In this document: one piece after another, positions 17,526 through 25,853 of the stretch
Layout of the letters: each line of letters starts with the position of its first letter
Position numbering within the stretch: position 1 is the stretch's first letter
NCBI GenBank assembly: GCA_021202635.1
Contig: JAJQCQ010000059.1
Location: 1 to 64,000, forward strand
Length of the DNA: 64,000 nucleotides
From: Lachnospiraceae bacterium
GTDB lineage: Bacteria > Bacillota > Clostridia > Lachnospirales > Lachnospiraceae
Direction: 5' to 3'
The notes under the pieces: generated by a model
Seen by the model: the letters and a program-made list of their open reading frames with translations, nothing else
Database searches by the model: none
Told to the model about the DNA's origin: nothing
Program-made: the position numbers and the translations under genes

Positions 17526-19025
17526 ATGGAGAAGTTAAATTATGCAGTGCTGAAGGAAACCGGCTACAAAGGTTACATTCTGGAAAAGGCGCCGGAGAAG
17601 GTGATGCAGTTTGGGGAAGGTAATTTCCTGCGCGCATTTGTGGATTACTGGTTTGACCTGGCGAATGAGAAAGCGGACTGGAATGGCAAGTGTGTCCTGG
17701 TGCAGCCGATCAGCGGCGGCCTCGCGAAGATGATCAACGAGCAGGATGGTCTTTACACTCTGCATCTGCGCGGCAGCCAGAATGGGGAAAAGGTAGACGA
17801 CGCGCGTGTGATTTCCAGCGTCAGCCGCTGCCTGAACCCGTATGAGAAGGAAGATTATGAGGCAATGATGGCGGTAGCTGAAAGCGATGACCTGGAGATC
17901 ATCGTTTCGAATACGACAGAGGCTGGTATTGTCTATGACCCGGCATGTCAGGAAGAGGATTGCCCGCCTTCCAGCTTTCCGGCGAAGCTGACCCAGGTGC
18001 TGCTGCGCCGTTATCATGCCGGGAAGCCGGGCATCATTATGCTGGCGTGCGAGCTGATTGATAACAATGGGAAGGAGCTTCTGAAATGCGTCAATCAGTA
18101 CATTGACCAGTGGGGACTGGAGGATGGATTCCGGAAATATGTCAATGAGGACTGTACGTTCTGCGGTTCTCTGGTAGATCGTATCGTGCCTGGCCGTATC
18201 CGTGACCCGAAGGAAGTGGCGGCGCTCGAGGAGTTTCATGGCTACGCCGATCCGCTTCTCGACGTGGGCGAGGTCTTTGGCCTCTGGGTGATCGAGGGGG
18301 ATGAATCGCTGAATGATGTCCTTCCGTTTGCAAAGGCGGGACTGAAGGAAAAGGTATTTGTCACGCCGGATATGAGCCCGTATAAAAAGCGCAAGGTTCG
18401 TATCCTCAATGGCGCGCACACCGGCTTCGTGCTGGGAGCATATCTGTCTGGTGAGAACATTGTGCGCGACTGTATGCATGATGAGACCATCAAAGGTTTC
18501 ATGAATAAGATGCTCTACGATGAGGTGATTCCGACGCTTCCGCTGGATAAGGATGACCTGCTGGCGTTCGCCTCTGCGGTGCAGGATCGTTTCAATAATC
18601 CGTTCGTGGACCACGAGCTGATGAGCATTTCCCTGAACTCGACCTCCAAGTGGAAGGCCCGCAATATGCCGTCCTTCCTCGAGTACATCGAGCTGAAAGG
18701 GGAGCTGCCGATCTGCCTGACTACTTCACTGGCGGCGTACATTGCGTTCTACAGCAATGACATCCAGGAGCTGACGGACAAAGGCCTCGTGTGCAGACGG
18801 CCGGCAGGAAATGAATACGTGATAAGCGACGACCGCTGGGCGCTGGAATTCTATTATGAGCACAGAGCGGACAGTGCAGAGGAGCTGGTGCACGCGGTTC
18901 TGACCAATGAGAAGATGTGGGGGCAGGATCTGGCGCAGATCGCCGGACTGGAAGCAAAGGTGGTTGAAATCTTAAAGAAAATCCGCACAGAAGGAGCAAA
19001 GGCGGCATACGCAGCCTGCCTGTAA
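17526..19025 (+). CDS. uxaB: Tagaturonate reductase (altronate oxidoreductase)
   Basis: A 499-residue polyol dehydrogenase of the mannitol dehydrogenase superfamily. The N-terminal Rossmann part has VMQFGEGNFLRAFVDYW, characteristic of UxaB rather than UxaB's fructuronate cousin UxuB. The C-terminal helical domain contains KKRKVRILNGAHTG, with the lysine and asparagine-histidine residues used in catalysis. It reduces D-tagaturonate to D-altronate with NADH. ATATGGAGGGATGAAAA precedes the start. It forms the core galacturonate pathway with the adjacent uxaA and upstream kdgK. Confidence 0.92.
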   Translation: MEKLNYAVLKETGYKGYILEKAPEKVMQFGEGNFLRAFVDYWFDLANEKADWNGKCVLVQPISGGLAKMINEQDGLYTLHLRGSQNGEKVDDARVISSVSRCLNPYEKEDYEAMMAVAESDDLEIIVSNTTEAGIVYDPACQEEDCPPSSFPAKLTQVLLRRYHAGKPGIIMLACELIDNNGKELLKCVNQYIDQWGLEDGFRKYVNEDCTFCGSLVDRIVPGRIRDPKEVAALEEFHGYADPLLDVGEVFGLWVIEGDESLNDVLPFAKAGLKEKVFVTPDMSPYKKRKVRILNGAHTGFVLGAYLSGENIVRDCMHDETIKGFMNKMLYDEVIPTLPLDKDDLLAFASAVQDRFNNPFVDHELMSISLNSTSKWKARNMPSFLEYIELKGELPICLTTSLAAYIAFYSNDIQELTDKGLVCRRPAGNEYVISDDRWALEFYYEHRADSAEELVHAVLTNEKMWGQDLAQIAGLEAKVVEILKKIRTEGAKAAYAACL

Positions 19026-19091
19026 TACAGGGATTTTGAAGCGAAGCACGAAGAAATCCGTCGTATTACATATAACTAGGGGAGAAGCACC

Positions 19092-20579
19092 ATGAATTCA
19101 ATAAAAATCATACAGATCGCCCCAAATGACAACGTTGCAGTGGCGCTCCATCCGATCGCGAAGGGCGAGCAGCTGGAGGTGGGCGGCCAGACGCTGGCAG
19201 CTCTGGAGGACATTCCGCAGGGGCATAAGATCGCCATTCGTGCGATCAAAGAAGGAGAAAACGTCATAAAATACGGCTTTCCGATCGGCCACGCGACGAG
19301 TGACGCGGCGGCGGGTACCTGGATGCATACGCATAATGTAAAGACCAACCTCTCCGGGGAAGTCGCGTATACATACCAGCCGGTACTGGATTATCCGGAG
19401 CCGGTCGAGCCGGAGCTGTTTTCCGGCTTTCGCAGAAGGGACGGGCGCGCAGCGATCCGCAACGAGATCTGGATCATTCCGACCGTGGGCTGTGTCAATG
19501 ATATCGCAAAGAATCTGGTAAAGGAAAACCAGGATCTGGTAACGGGGACCATCGACGGACTGTATGCCTTCACGCATCCGTTCGGCTGCAGCCAGACCGG
19601 CGCAGATCACGCGCAGACCAGAAAGCTCCTGGCGGCGCTGGCGCGGCACCCGAACGCGGCGGCGGTGCTGGTGCTGAGCCTGGGCTGTGAGAACCTGACG
19701 CACGAGCAGTTCCTGGCGGAGCTGGGGGAATACGATGCCGATCGCGTGAAATTTCTGACCTGTCAGGAGGTAGAGGATGAATATGAAGCAGGCCGTGCGC
19801 TTCTTACGCAGTGCGCCCAATACGCCGCGCAGTTTGTGAGAGAGCCGATTCCGGTGAGCGAGCTGGTGGTCGGCATGAAATGCGGCGGTTCCGACGGTCT
19901 GTCCGGCATTACCGCAAACCCGGCGGTCGGCCGTTTCAGTGATATGATGACTGCCCGCGGCGGTTCCACGGTATTAACAGAAGTACCGGAAATGTTCGGC
20001 GCGGAGGGCTTCCTTATGAACCGCTGTGCGGATGAGAAGATCTTTGAAAAAGCGGTAGATATGATCAACGGCTTCAAAAACTATTTCCTCAGCCACAACG
20101 AGGTGGTTTACGAAAATCCCAGCCCGGGCAATAAAAAGGGCGGCATTACGACCCTTGAAGACAAATCCTGCGGCTGTGTGCAAAAGGGCGGCACAGCCCC
20201 GATCATGGATGTGATCGGGTACGGTGATCCGGTGGTAACAAAAGGACTGAACATGCTTTACGGCCCGGGTAATGATCTGGTCTCTGCGACTGCGATGACT
20301 GCGGCAGGGGCACACCTGATCCTCTTTACAACCGGCCGCGGCACTCCATTTGGGGCACCGGCACCGACCGTAAAGATCGCGACGAACAGCCAGCTGGCCG
20401 CGAAGAAAAAAGGCTGGATTGACTTTGACGCGGGTACCATTGCGGACGGAGAGCCGATCGACGCCGCGGCAGAGCGGCTCTTACAGCTCGTGATTGAGAT
20501 CGCCAGCGGCCGGCAGACCCTGACCGAGCAGCATGGCTGCCGGGAAATCTCCATTTTTAAGGATGGCGTGGTACTGTAA
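19092..20579 (+). CDS. uxaA: Altronate dehydratase
   Basis: A 495-residue protein with an N-terminal SAF-like domain (about 1-95, INSIKIIQIAPNDNVAVAL-type start) and the C-terminal UxaA/GarD dehydratase domain, seen in FGCSQTGADHAQTRKLLAAL, MKCGGSDGLSGITANPA and CGCVQKGGTAPI, whose cysteines are typical metal-binding positions. It dehydrates D-altronate to 2-keto-3-deoxygluconate, the substrate of the kdgK product. It lies 66 bp after uxaB with GGGGAGAAGCACC ahead of its start, and is followed by a repeat and a terminator. Confidence 0.93.
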   Translation: MNSIKIIQIAPNDNVAVALHPIAKGEQLEVGGQTLAALEDIPQGHKIAIRAIKEGENVIKYGFPIGHATSDAAAGTWMHTHNVKTNLSGEVAYTYQPVLDYPEPVEPELFSGFRRRDGRAAIRNEIWIIPTVGCVNDIAKNLVKENQDLVTGTIDGLYAFTHPFGCSQTGADHAQTRKLLAALARHPNAAAVLVLSLGCENLTHEQFLAELGEYDADRVKFLTCQEVEDEYEAGRALLTQCAQYAAQFVREPIPVSELVVGMKCGGSDGLSGITANPAVGRFSDMMTARGGSTVLTEVPEMFGAEGFLMNRCADEKIFEKAVDMINGFKNYFLSHNEVVYENPSPGNKKGGITTLEDKSCGCVQKGGTAPIMDVIGYGDPVVTKGLNMLYGPGNDLVSATAMTAAGAHLILFTTGRGTPFGAPAPTVKIATNSQLAAKKKGWIDFDAGTIADGEPIDAAAERLLQLVIEIASGRQTLTEQHGCREISIFKDGVVL

Positions 20580-20603
20580 ATCCTGAAACAGGGATGATTG
20601 GAT

Positions 20604-20657
20604 GTTACCGTTCAAATCCGACTACGCACCTGCTGCGTGGTCAGGATTGAAAACGTA
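20604..20657. repeat. Second dispersed hairpin family, copy 1
   Basis: GTTACC...AATCCGACTACGCA-cctgc-TGCGTGGTCAGGATTGAAAACGTA. The arms pair (AATCC...GGATT, ACGCA...TGCGT). A related unit lies at 21721-21768. Confidence 0.55.
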
Positions 20658-20672
20658 AGGATGATTGGATTT

Positions 20673-20709
20673 ATCCGCAGGAAGGTTTGCTGCTGACCTG
20701 CGGATTTTT
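20673..20709 (+). terminator. Rho-independent terminator after uxaA
   Basis: ATCCGCAGG and CCTGCGGAT form the stem, followed by TTTTTA. Confidence 0.75.
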
Positions 20710-20781
20710 ATGCGCAGGGCCGGGCAAGGTGTTTTGCGGCTTATGCCGTACCCGGTCCGCGCGGCGAGCAGGAGGATATTT

Positions 20782-21147
20782 ATGATGAATGAATTTTACA
20801 AAGCAGTGGTTGATGCGGATGACGCGCCGATTGTAATCTGTGATACGGAACATACGATCGTTTATATGAACCCGACCGCCATAAAAAGATATGAAAAGCG
20901 CGGCGGGGAGAAATTGGTTGGCCGGTCAATCTTTGATTGCCATAACGCACATTCCAGAGAGATCATTCAGTCGGTGGTTGAGAAATTCAGGGACAATGCG
21001 GATTTGGATAAGGTCTATACATACGCCAAAAACTGGGGCGGCGAGGACAGCGATGTCTACATGGTTGCCCTGAGGAACGGGAAGAGGGAACTGATCGGCT
21101 ATTATGAGAAGCACGAGAGCCGGATCCATGAGACGGATCGGCTCTGA
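20782..21147 (+). CDS. Small single PAS-domain protein
   Basis: The start at 20782 is chosen because GCAGGAGGATATTT sits just upstream; the track ORF begins 117 bp earlier inside the terminator. The 121 residues form one PAS domain: DAPIVICDTEHTIVYMNPTAIK, LVGRSIFDCHNAHSREII, and DSDVYMVALRNGKRELIGYYEKHE. It has no output domain, so it may sense a small ligand or redox state and act through a partner, or simply bind a ligand. Similar stand-alone PAS proteins occur in Lachnospiraceae. The uxaA terminator separates it from the uronate genes, so co-regulation is not shown. Confidence 0.78.
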   Translation: MMNEFYKAVVDADDAPIVICDTEHTIVYMNPTAIKRYEKRGGEKLVGRSIFDCHNAHSREIIQSVVEKFRDNADLDKVYTYAKNWGGEDSDVYMVALRNGKRELIGYYEKHESRIHETDRL

Positions 21148-21648
21148 AAAATCTTAAGGAAATCTTCACATGGATGCAAAGAAAATTCTGACTCGATAAG
21201 CTATAATGAAGTCAGAAAAAGAACGGGAACGGTATGTGCCAAAGAGAGCAGGGCTTCGATCCAGCCGCTGTCGGCGGCAATTGATCTGGAAGCCATCGGG
21301 GATGGCGGATCAGCAGAGTTTGCGGCTGAATTTACTTTTTCCGAGGAGCTGATTCTCTCGGTAAGCGGGGATTTTACCTTTACAGAGTTATCGGAAGAGG
21401 AGGAGAGCGGAATCTTATATGACCTGGAGGATGTGCTTGCGTATGAACAGGCAGGAATCCAAACCCTTTCTTTTACGCCGCAGGACACAAAAGTAACGGT
21501 GGAGGACGGGCTGGTCACGACGGTCACCAGAAGCGCCCTGGATACGGAGACAGGAGAGAATGATACGGTTCGGAACGCAGCTTTGCGGTTCATATCAGCG
21601 GCAGAAATGGAGAACTGCTTCTGGATGAGTATAAGTAGTTCAGAATAA
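21148..21648 (+). pseudogene. Open frame without a start: probable remnant of a secreted or lipoprotein-type gene
   Basis: From the codon after the PAS gene stop, the same frame stays open for about 166 codons to a TAA at 21646-21648 but has no ATG; the only candidate start is GTG 21433 without a ribosome binding site. The translated part reads AIDLEAIGDGGSAEFAAEF, SVSGDFTFTELSEEEES and later SFTPQDTKVTVEDGLVTTV, acidic and beta-rich, with protein-like composition. I read it as the 3' part of a decayed gene. The opposite-strand ORF is serine-rich and looks like its shadow. Function unknown. Confidence 0.4.
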
Positions 21649-21659
21649 AAAACATAGCG

Positions 21660-21686
21660 CGAGCAGGGAGCAAACCTCCCTGCTCG
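21660..21686. terminator. Hairpin terminator
   Basis: CGAGCAGGGAG-caaac-CTCCCTGCTCG, a perfect 11-bp stem directly after the degenerate ORF. It is followed by ATTCTGTT, not a strict T-run. Confidence 0.6.
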
Positions 21687-21720
21687 ATTCTGTTCCGGGA
21701 TTGTTCTGGCGGCGTTACTG

Positions 21721-21768
21721 GTTACAATCCGACCACGTATTTGTTGAGTGGTTAGAGTTGAAAACGTA
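21721..21768. repeat. Second dispersed hairpin family, copy 2
   Basis: GTTACAATCCGACCACGTATTTG...GTGGTTAGAGTTGAAAACGTA aligns with 20604-20657, sharing the AATCCGAC and TTGAAAACGTA ends; the central stem is ACCAC/GTGGT. Confidence 0.5.
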
Positions 21769-21896
21769 GTGGCAGCAAGCAAAAAGAAGAGAGGACGGTC
21801 AGGTTCTGCTTGCAGGAGAGAGGAAATACAGGTATAATCTGTGAAAATAAAAAATGGTCTGGATGACAGACCGGATGAGCTGGAGGAATTACCAAG

Positions 21897-24800
21897 ATGC
21901 GATTATTCAATGACAACTGGGAATTTTCAAAAAATGAAGAAGCATTTTCTCCTGTAGGTCTGCCCCATGACTGGGCGATTGCCAGTACGGAAACCTTCTA
22001 TGAGGATGCCCTTGGCTGTTACAGGAAATTTTTCACATGGAAGAGACAACCGGATGAGCGGGTTTTTCTGCGCTTTGACGGTGTATATATGGACAGCCGC
22101 TATTATCTGAATGGAGCGCTTGTCTGGGAGTGGAAGTATGGGTATTCCGCATTTGAGTTTGAGATTACGGATGCTCTGAAGGAGGGGGAGAATGAGCTTC
22201 TGGTGACGGTGGATTTCCGCAATCCGAACAGCCGCTGGTATTCCGGCGCGGGTATTTACCGGAACGTGTGGCTGCGCACGACGCACGAGCAATACCTGGC
22301 CGCCGATGGCATCTACTTTCATACGGAACGGCGCCCATCGCGAAAGGATTCCGAAACGGACGCCGCGGCCTGCTGCCAACCGCAGGAAAGGGGTGATTCC
22401 ATACGGCGAAGGGCTCTGGAAACGGACACTGCGTCAGGGGAGCTCTGGGAGGTTCAGCTTCAGACGGAGGTATGGGGATCAGGAGTGGAAGTGGAGGTTA
22501 CGCTTCTGGACGGAGAGGATACCGTCCTTTTGTCCGGAAAGGGAGAATTGCAGCCGAAGGAGGAAGCATATTCCCTTTATCGCTTCTGTGGTCAGGTGGA
22601 GAACCCGGTGCTCTGGGATATTGAGAATCCGTATCTATACCGTCTGCGTGTGGATTTGCTTCGGGATGGTGAGGTCATCCAGCGCGAGGAGCAGATGACC
22701 GGATTCCGCACGACGGAATTTACCCCGGAGGAAGGGTTCTTATTAAATGGAAGAAAGGTGAAGCTGAACGGTGTCTGCGATCACCATGACCTCGGCTGCC
22801 TGGGCAGTGCATTTCACCCGCAGGCGATGGAGCGGAAGCTGCGGATTTTAAAGGAGATGGGAACCAATGCGCTTCGCCTGTCTCATAATATGCCGGCGGC
22901 GGGACTGATGGAGCTGACGGACCGGCTGGGGATTCTGGTGGTATCGGAGGCGTTTGATATGTGGGAATCACCGAAGACTCCTTATGATTATGCGCGGTTT
23001 TTCCCGGAATGGTATCAGGCGGATGTGGCAAGCTGGATTCGGCGGGACCGGAACCGCCCGAGTGTGATCATGTGGAGCATCGGAAATGAGATTCATGATA
23101 CGCACGCCAGTGCAAAGGGACAGGAATGGACGCGCCGCCTGCTCGCCGAGGTAGCGAAGCATGACCCGCTTAAAAATGCGCGCCCGACGATCGGCTCAAA
23201 CTATATGCCGTGGGAGAACGCGCAGAAATGTGCGGATATTGTGAAGCTGGCGGGTTATAATTACGGGGCAAATTATTATGAGGAACATCACCGAAAGCAT
23301 CCGGACTGGGTGATTTACGGGAGCGAGACGGGTTCGGTGGTGCAGAGCCGGGGAATTTACCATTTCCCGTACACGAAATCGGTGCTGGCGGATGAGGATC
23401 AGCAGTGTTCTTCTTTGGGAAATTCGACGACAAGCTGGGGTGCGAAATCGCATGAGGAGTGTATTGCGGCGGAATGGGAGCATCCGTATTCCTGCGGGCA
23501 GTTTTTGTGGTCCGGATTTGATTACATCGGGGAGCCGACCCCCTATCATACGAAAAATTCTTATTTTGGCCAGGTGGATACGGCGGGCTTCCCGAAGGAT
23601 TCGTATTACTGCTATCAGGCAGCATGGACGGATTACCGGAAAAAGCCGATGGTGCACCTGTTTCCTTACTGGGATTATAACGAAGGACAGGAGATTGATG
23701 TGTGCGTGTATTCGAATGCGCCCGCGGTGGAGCTGTTTCTGAACGGGGAAAGCCAGGGAATCAGGGTCTTACACAGCAGAGGAGGCGATACGGACGGTGC
23801 TGTTCTCTGCCAGGAAAAATCTGCAAAGCTGGAGGAGCTGCATGCGCGGTCAGAGAAGTACCGCCGTATTTCCGCGACCTGGCGTGTGCTTTACCGGGCG
23901 GGCGAGATTCGCGCGAAAGCATATGACGAAAATGGAAGGCTGATTGCGGAGGATGCGCATCGGTCTTTTGGCGAATCCGCGAAAATCATCCTGACGCCGT
24001 CTTTGCCGCAGAACCCTGTGTGCAGCGTGCCTGAAACGGATGCCGCCACCTGCCGCCGGCAGCAGGGAAAGGGTGATTCTCTGCTGCCGGGAAGAATGAC
24101 GGCGAATGGCAATGATCTGCTTTTTGTAGAAATTACCATGGAAGACGCGCAGGGAAATCCGGTAGAAAACGCGGTAAATCGGGTAAAGGTATCTGTGACA
24201 GGCGCAGGTGCGCTGGTCGGCACGGATAACGGGGACAGTACCGACCGGGAGAGCTATAAAAGCGGCAGCCGCAGGCTGTTTAGCGGCAAATTGCTTGCTG
24301 TGGCTAAGACCGGAACGAAAGCCGGTGAACTGGTGATGACCGTCACTTCACCGGGACTGCCGGCGGCGGTGCTGACTGTGCCGGTGGCGGAAGGAATACC
24401 GGAACCGGGCAGCAGTCCGCTGGCCTATCTGGCGGACCTGGAAACAGAGAATGATATCATTGGCGGGGAGGAAGCAGCAGCGGAGGACATTCCGGTGCGC
24501 GCGATCCGGCTGAAAAGCATGGACGGGATTCACCTTACGAAGGAACATCCCAAGACCCTTGTGACCGCGACGATCTGTCCCGCATCCGCGACGGACCGGT
24601 CGCTGGCCTGGAGTGTTGTGGATGATGCCGGCATTCCGCTTTCCATTGCCGAGCTGGAACCGTTGGATGCTTCCTTCCGGCAGCCGGATGCGGATGCATG
24701 CGTTCTTGTCCGGGCGAAGAGTGATGGCAAATTCCGCCTGCGCTGTACCTCCCGGAGCGGGAAAAAAGAGGTGCGCATGATTTCCCAGCTGGAGTTTACC

Positions 24801-25583
24801 GCGGAAGGCCTGGGAACCGCGTTCCTGGATCCGTATGGCTTTATTACAGGCGGCCTTTATGACTACAGCCAGGGCGAGCCGGGAAACGGAAATGAACACG
24901 GGGTGGCGACCGGGCGCGACGGGGAGACACAGGTGGGGTACCATTTCATCGACTTCGGACCGGAGGGCTCCAATGAGATCACCCTGCCGATTTTCGCACT
25001 GGAGGGAGAACCGCACCAGATTCAGATTTATGAAGGGATGCCTGGTGAGGACGGCGCGGAGCTGATCGGGGATGTCGTCTATCAGAAGCCGTCGATCTGG
25101 AACACCTATCAGGCGGAAACCTATCGTCTGAAGCGGCATCTGCAGGGTGTGACAAGCCTGTGCTTTGTCCTGCAGGAGAAGATTCATATTAAGGGCTTTT
25201 CGTTTGCCCGCCAGATCCGCGCGTATGAGCAGCAGAATGCATATGACTGCATCAATGTCTACGGCGACTGCTTTGCGCGGGACGGCGAGTGGGTGCGCGG
25301 GATCGGCAATAATGTCACGCTGGAGTTTGGCGAGATGGATTTTGGGGAAGAAGGTGCCGGCCGGATTACGATTGCCGGCTGGACGCCGCTTGAGAAAAAC
25401 AGCATTGTTTTGCGTGTGGAAGCAGACGTCCAGGAGCGTGTCGTATTGGAATATGTGGGCGGGCAGAAGGAGCAGAGCTTCGCGGTCGGGCCAATCCGCG
25501 GGAAACAGAAGGTGAGCTTTGTCTTCTTGCCGGGCTGCCAGTTCGATTTCCACTGGTTTCAATTTACCGGAGCGCAGGCATAG
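21897..25583 (+). CDS. Large GH2 glycosidase (beta-galactosidase-like, multi-domain)
   Basis: A 1228-residue GH2 protein. The jelly-roll domain (LPHDWAIAST..., YLNGALVWEWKYGYSAF) leads to a TIM barrel with the acid/base glutamate in IMWSIGNEIHDT and the nucleophile probably in YGSETGSVVQSRG. Then come a DUF4982-like domain (YSNAPAVELFLNGESQG), Ig-like domains and a C-terminal carbohydrate-binding-like beta-sandwich from about residue 970. No signal peptide. The family splits beta-galactosides or related sugars; exact specificity cannot be set. GAGCTGGAGGAATTACC precedes the start. Two 16-residue related inserts (ETDAA-[AT]-C...GDS) occur near residues 153 and 713, at domain boundaries. Confidence 0.85.
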   Translation: MRLFNDNWEFSKNEEAFSPVGLPHDWAIASTETFYEDALGCYRKFFTWKRQPDERVFLRFDGVYMDSRYYLNGALVWEWKYGYSAFEFEITDALKEGENELLVTVDFRNPNSRWYSGAGIYRNVWLRTTHEQYLAADGIYFHTERRPSRKDSETDAAACCQPQERGDSIRRRALETDTASGELWEVQLQTEVWGSGVEVEVTLLDGEDTVLLSGKGELQPKEEAYSLYRFCGQVENPVLWDIENPYLYRLRVDLLRDGEVIQREEQMTGFRTTEFTPEEGFLLNGRKVKLNGVCDHHDLGCLGSAFHPQAMERKLRILKEMGTNALRLSHNMPAAGLMELTDRLGILVVSEAFDMWESPKTPYDYARFFPEWYQADVASWIRRDRNRPSVIMWSIGNEIHDTHASAKGQEWTRRLLAEVAKHDPLKNARPTIGSNYMPWENAQKCADIVKLAGYNYGANYYEEHHRKHPDWVIYGSETGSVVQSRGIYHFPYTKSVLADEDQQCSSLGNSTTSWGAKSHEECIAAEWEHPYSCGQFLWSGFDYIGEPTPYHTKNSYFGQVDTAGFPKDSYYCYQAAWTDYRKKPMVHLFPYWDYNEGQEIDVCVYSNAPAVELFLNGESQGIRVLHSRGGDTDGAVLCQEKSAKLEELHARSEKYRRISATWRVLYRAGEIRAKAYDENGRLIAEDAHRSFGESAKIILTPSLPQNPVCSVPETDAATCRRQQGKGDSLLPGRMTANGNDLLFVEITMEDAQGNPVENAVNRVKVSVTGAGALVGTDNGDSTDRESYKSGSRRLFSGKLLAVAKTGTKAGELVMTVTSPGLPAAVLTVPVAEGIPEPGSSPLAYLADLETENDIIGGEEAAAEDIPVRAIRLKSMDGIHLTKEHPKTLVTATICPASATDRSLAWSVVDDAGIPLSIAELEPLDASFRQPDADACVLVRAKSDGKFRLRCTSRSGKKEVRMISQLEFTAEGLGTAFLDPYGFITGGLYDYSQGEPGNGNEHGVATGRDGETQVGYHFIDFGPEGSNEITLPIFALEGEPHQIQIYEGMPGEDGAELIGDVVYQKPSIWNTYQAETYRLKRHLQGVTSLCFVLQEKIHIKGFSFARQIRAYEQQNAYDCINVYGDCFARDGEWVRGIGNNVTLEFGEMDFGEEGAGRITIAGWTPLEKNSIVLRVEADVQERVVLEYVGGQKEQSFAVGPIRGKQKVSFVFLPGCQFDFHWFQFTGAQA
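22353..22399 (+). repeat. Intragenic in-frame repeat, copy 1
   Basis: This 47-bp stretch matches 24033-24079 at 38 of 47 positions without gaps and is read in the same frame (ETDAAACCQPQERGDS). It lies between the jelly-roll and Ig-like domains of the GH2 enzyme. Confidence 0.65.
24033..24079 (+). repeat. Intragenic in-frame repeat, copy 2
   Basis: Partner of 22353-22399, translated ETDAATCRRQQGKGDS, in a linker after the DUF4982-like domain of the same protein. Confidence 0.65.
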
Positions 25584-25763
25584 ATCAGGGAGAAAAACGA
25601 TACCGTTTAAGCAAAAAGTGAGCAGTGGAAAGCAATTATTTTGGAGCAGAAAAGAGAGAAACTTTTTATAATGTGACTGATAGGAACCGATCAGTCAGAG
25701 ACAGAATCAAAAAGCTGCGCAGCAGCGGCAGATGTGCGAAGCACAGCTGGATTCTGGAACATT

Positions 25764-25792
25764 AATTATGAGAAGCGGTTTTCTTCTCATAA
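25764..25792. other. Perfect hairpin in the leader of the GH115 gene
   Basis: ATTATGAGAAG-cggtttt-CTTCTCATAAT, 11 bp with a 7-nt loop, 62 bp ahead of the GH115 start. A smaller repeat GACTGAT...ATCAGTC lies upstream near 25675 after a TATAAT box at 25668. It could be an operator or an mRNA stability hairpin. The 270-bp gap holds no gene. Confidence 0.5.
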
Positions 25793-25853
25793 TAGACTGA
25801 TCGGAAGAAGTCAGCGATATGAATAACGGAATTGGAAGGGGACGGATCGTTTT

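Noticed and set aside
21201-21782. 193-residue minus-strand ORF
   Set aside because: Serine-rich low-complexity shadow of the degenerate plus-strand frame, with no start signal.
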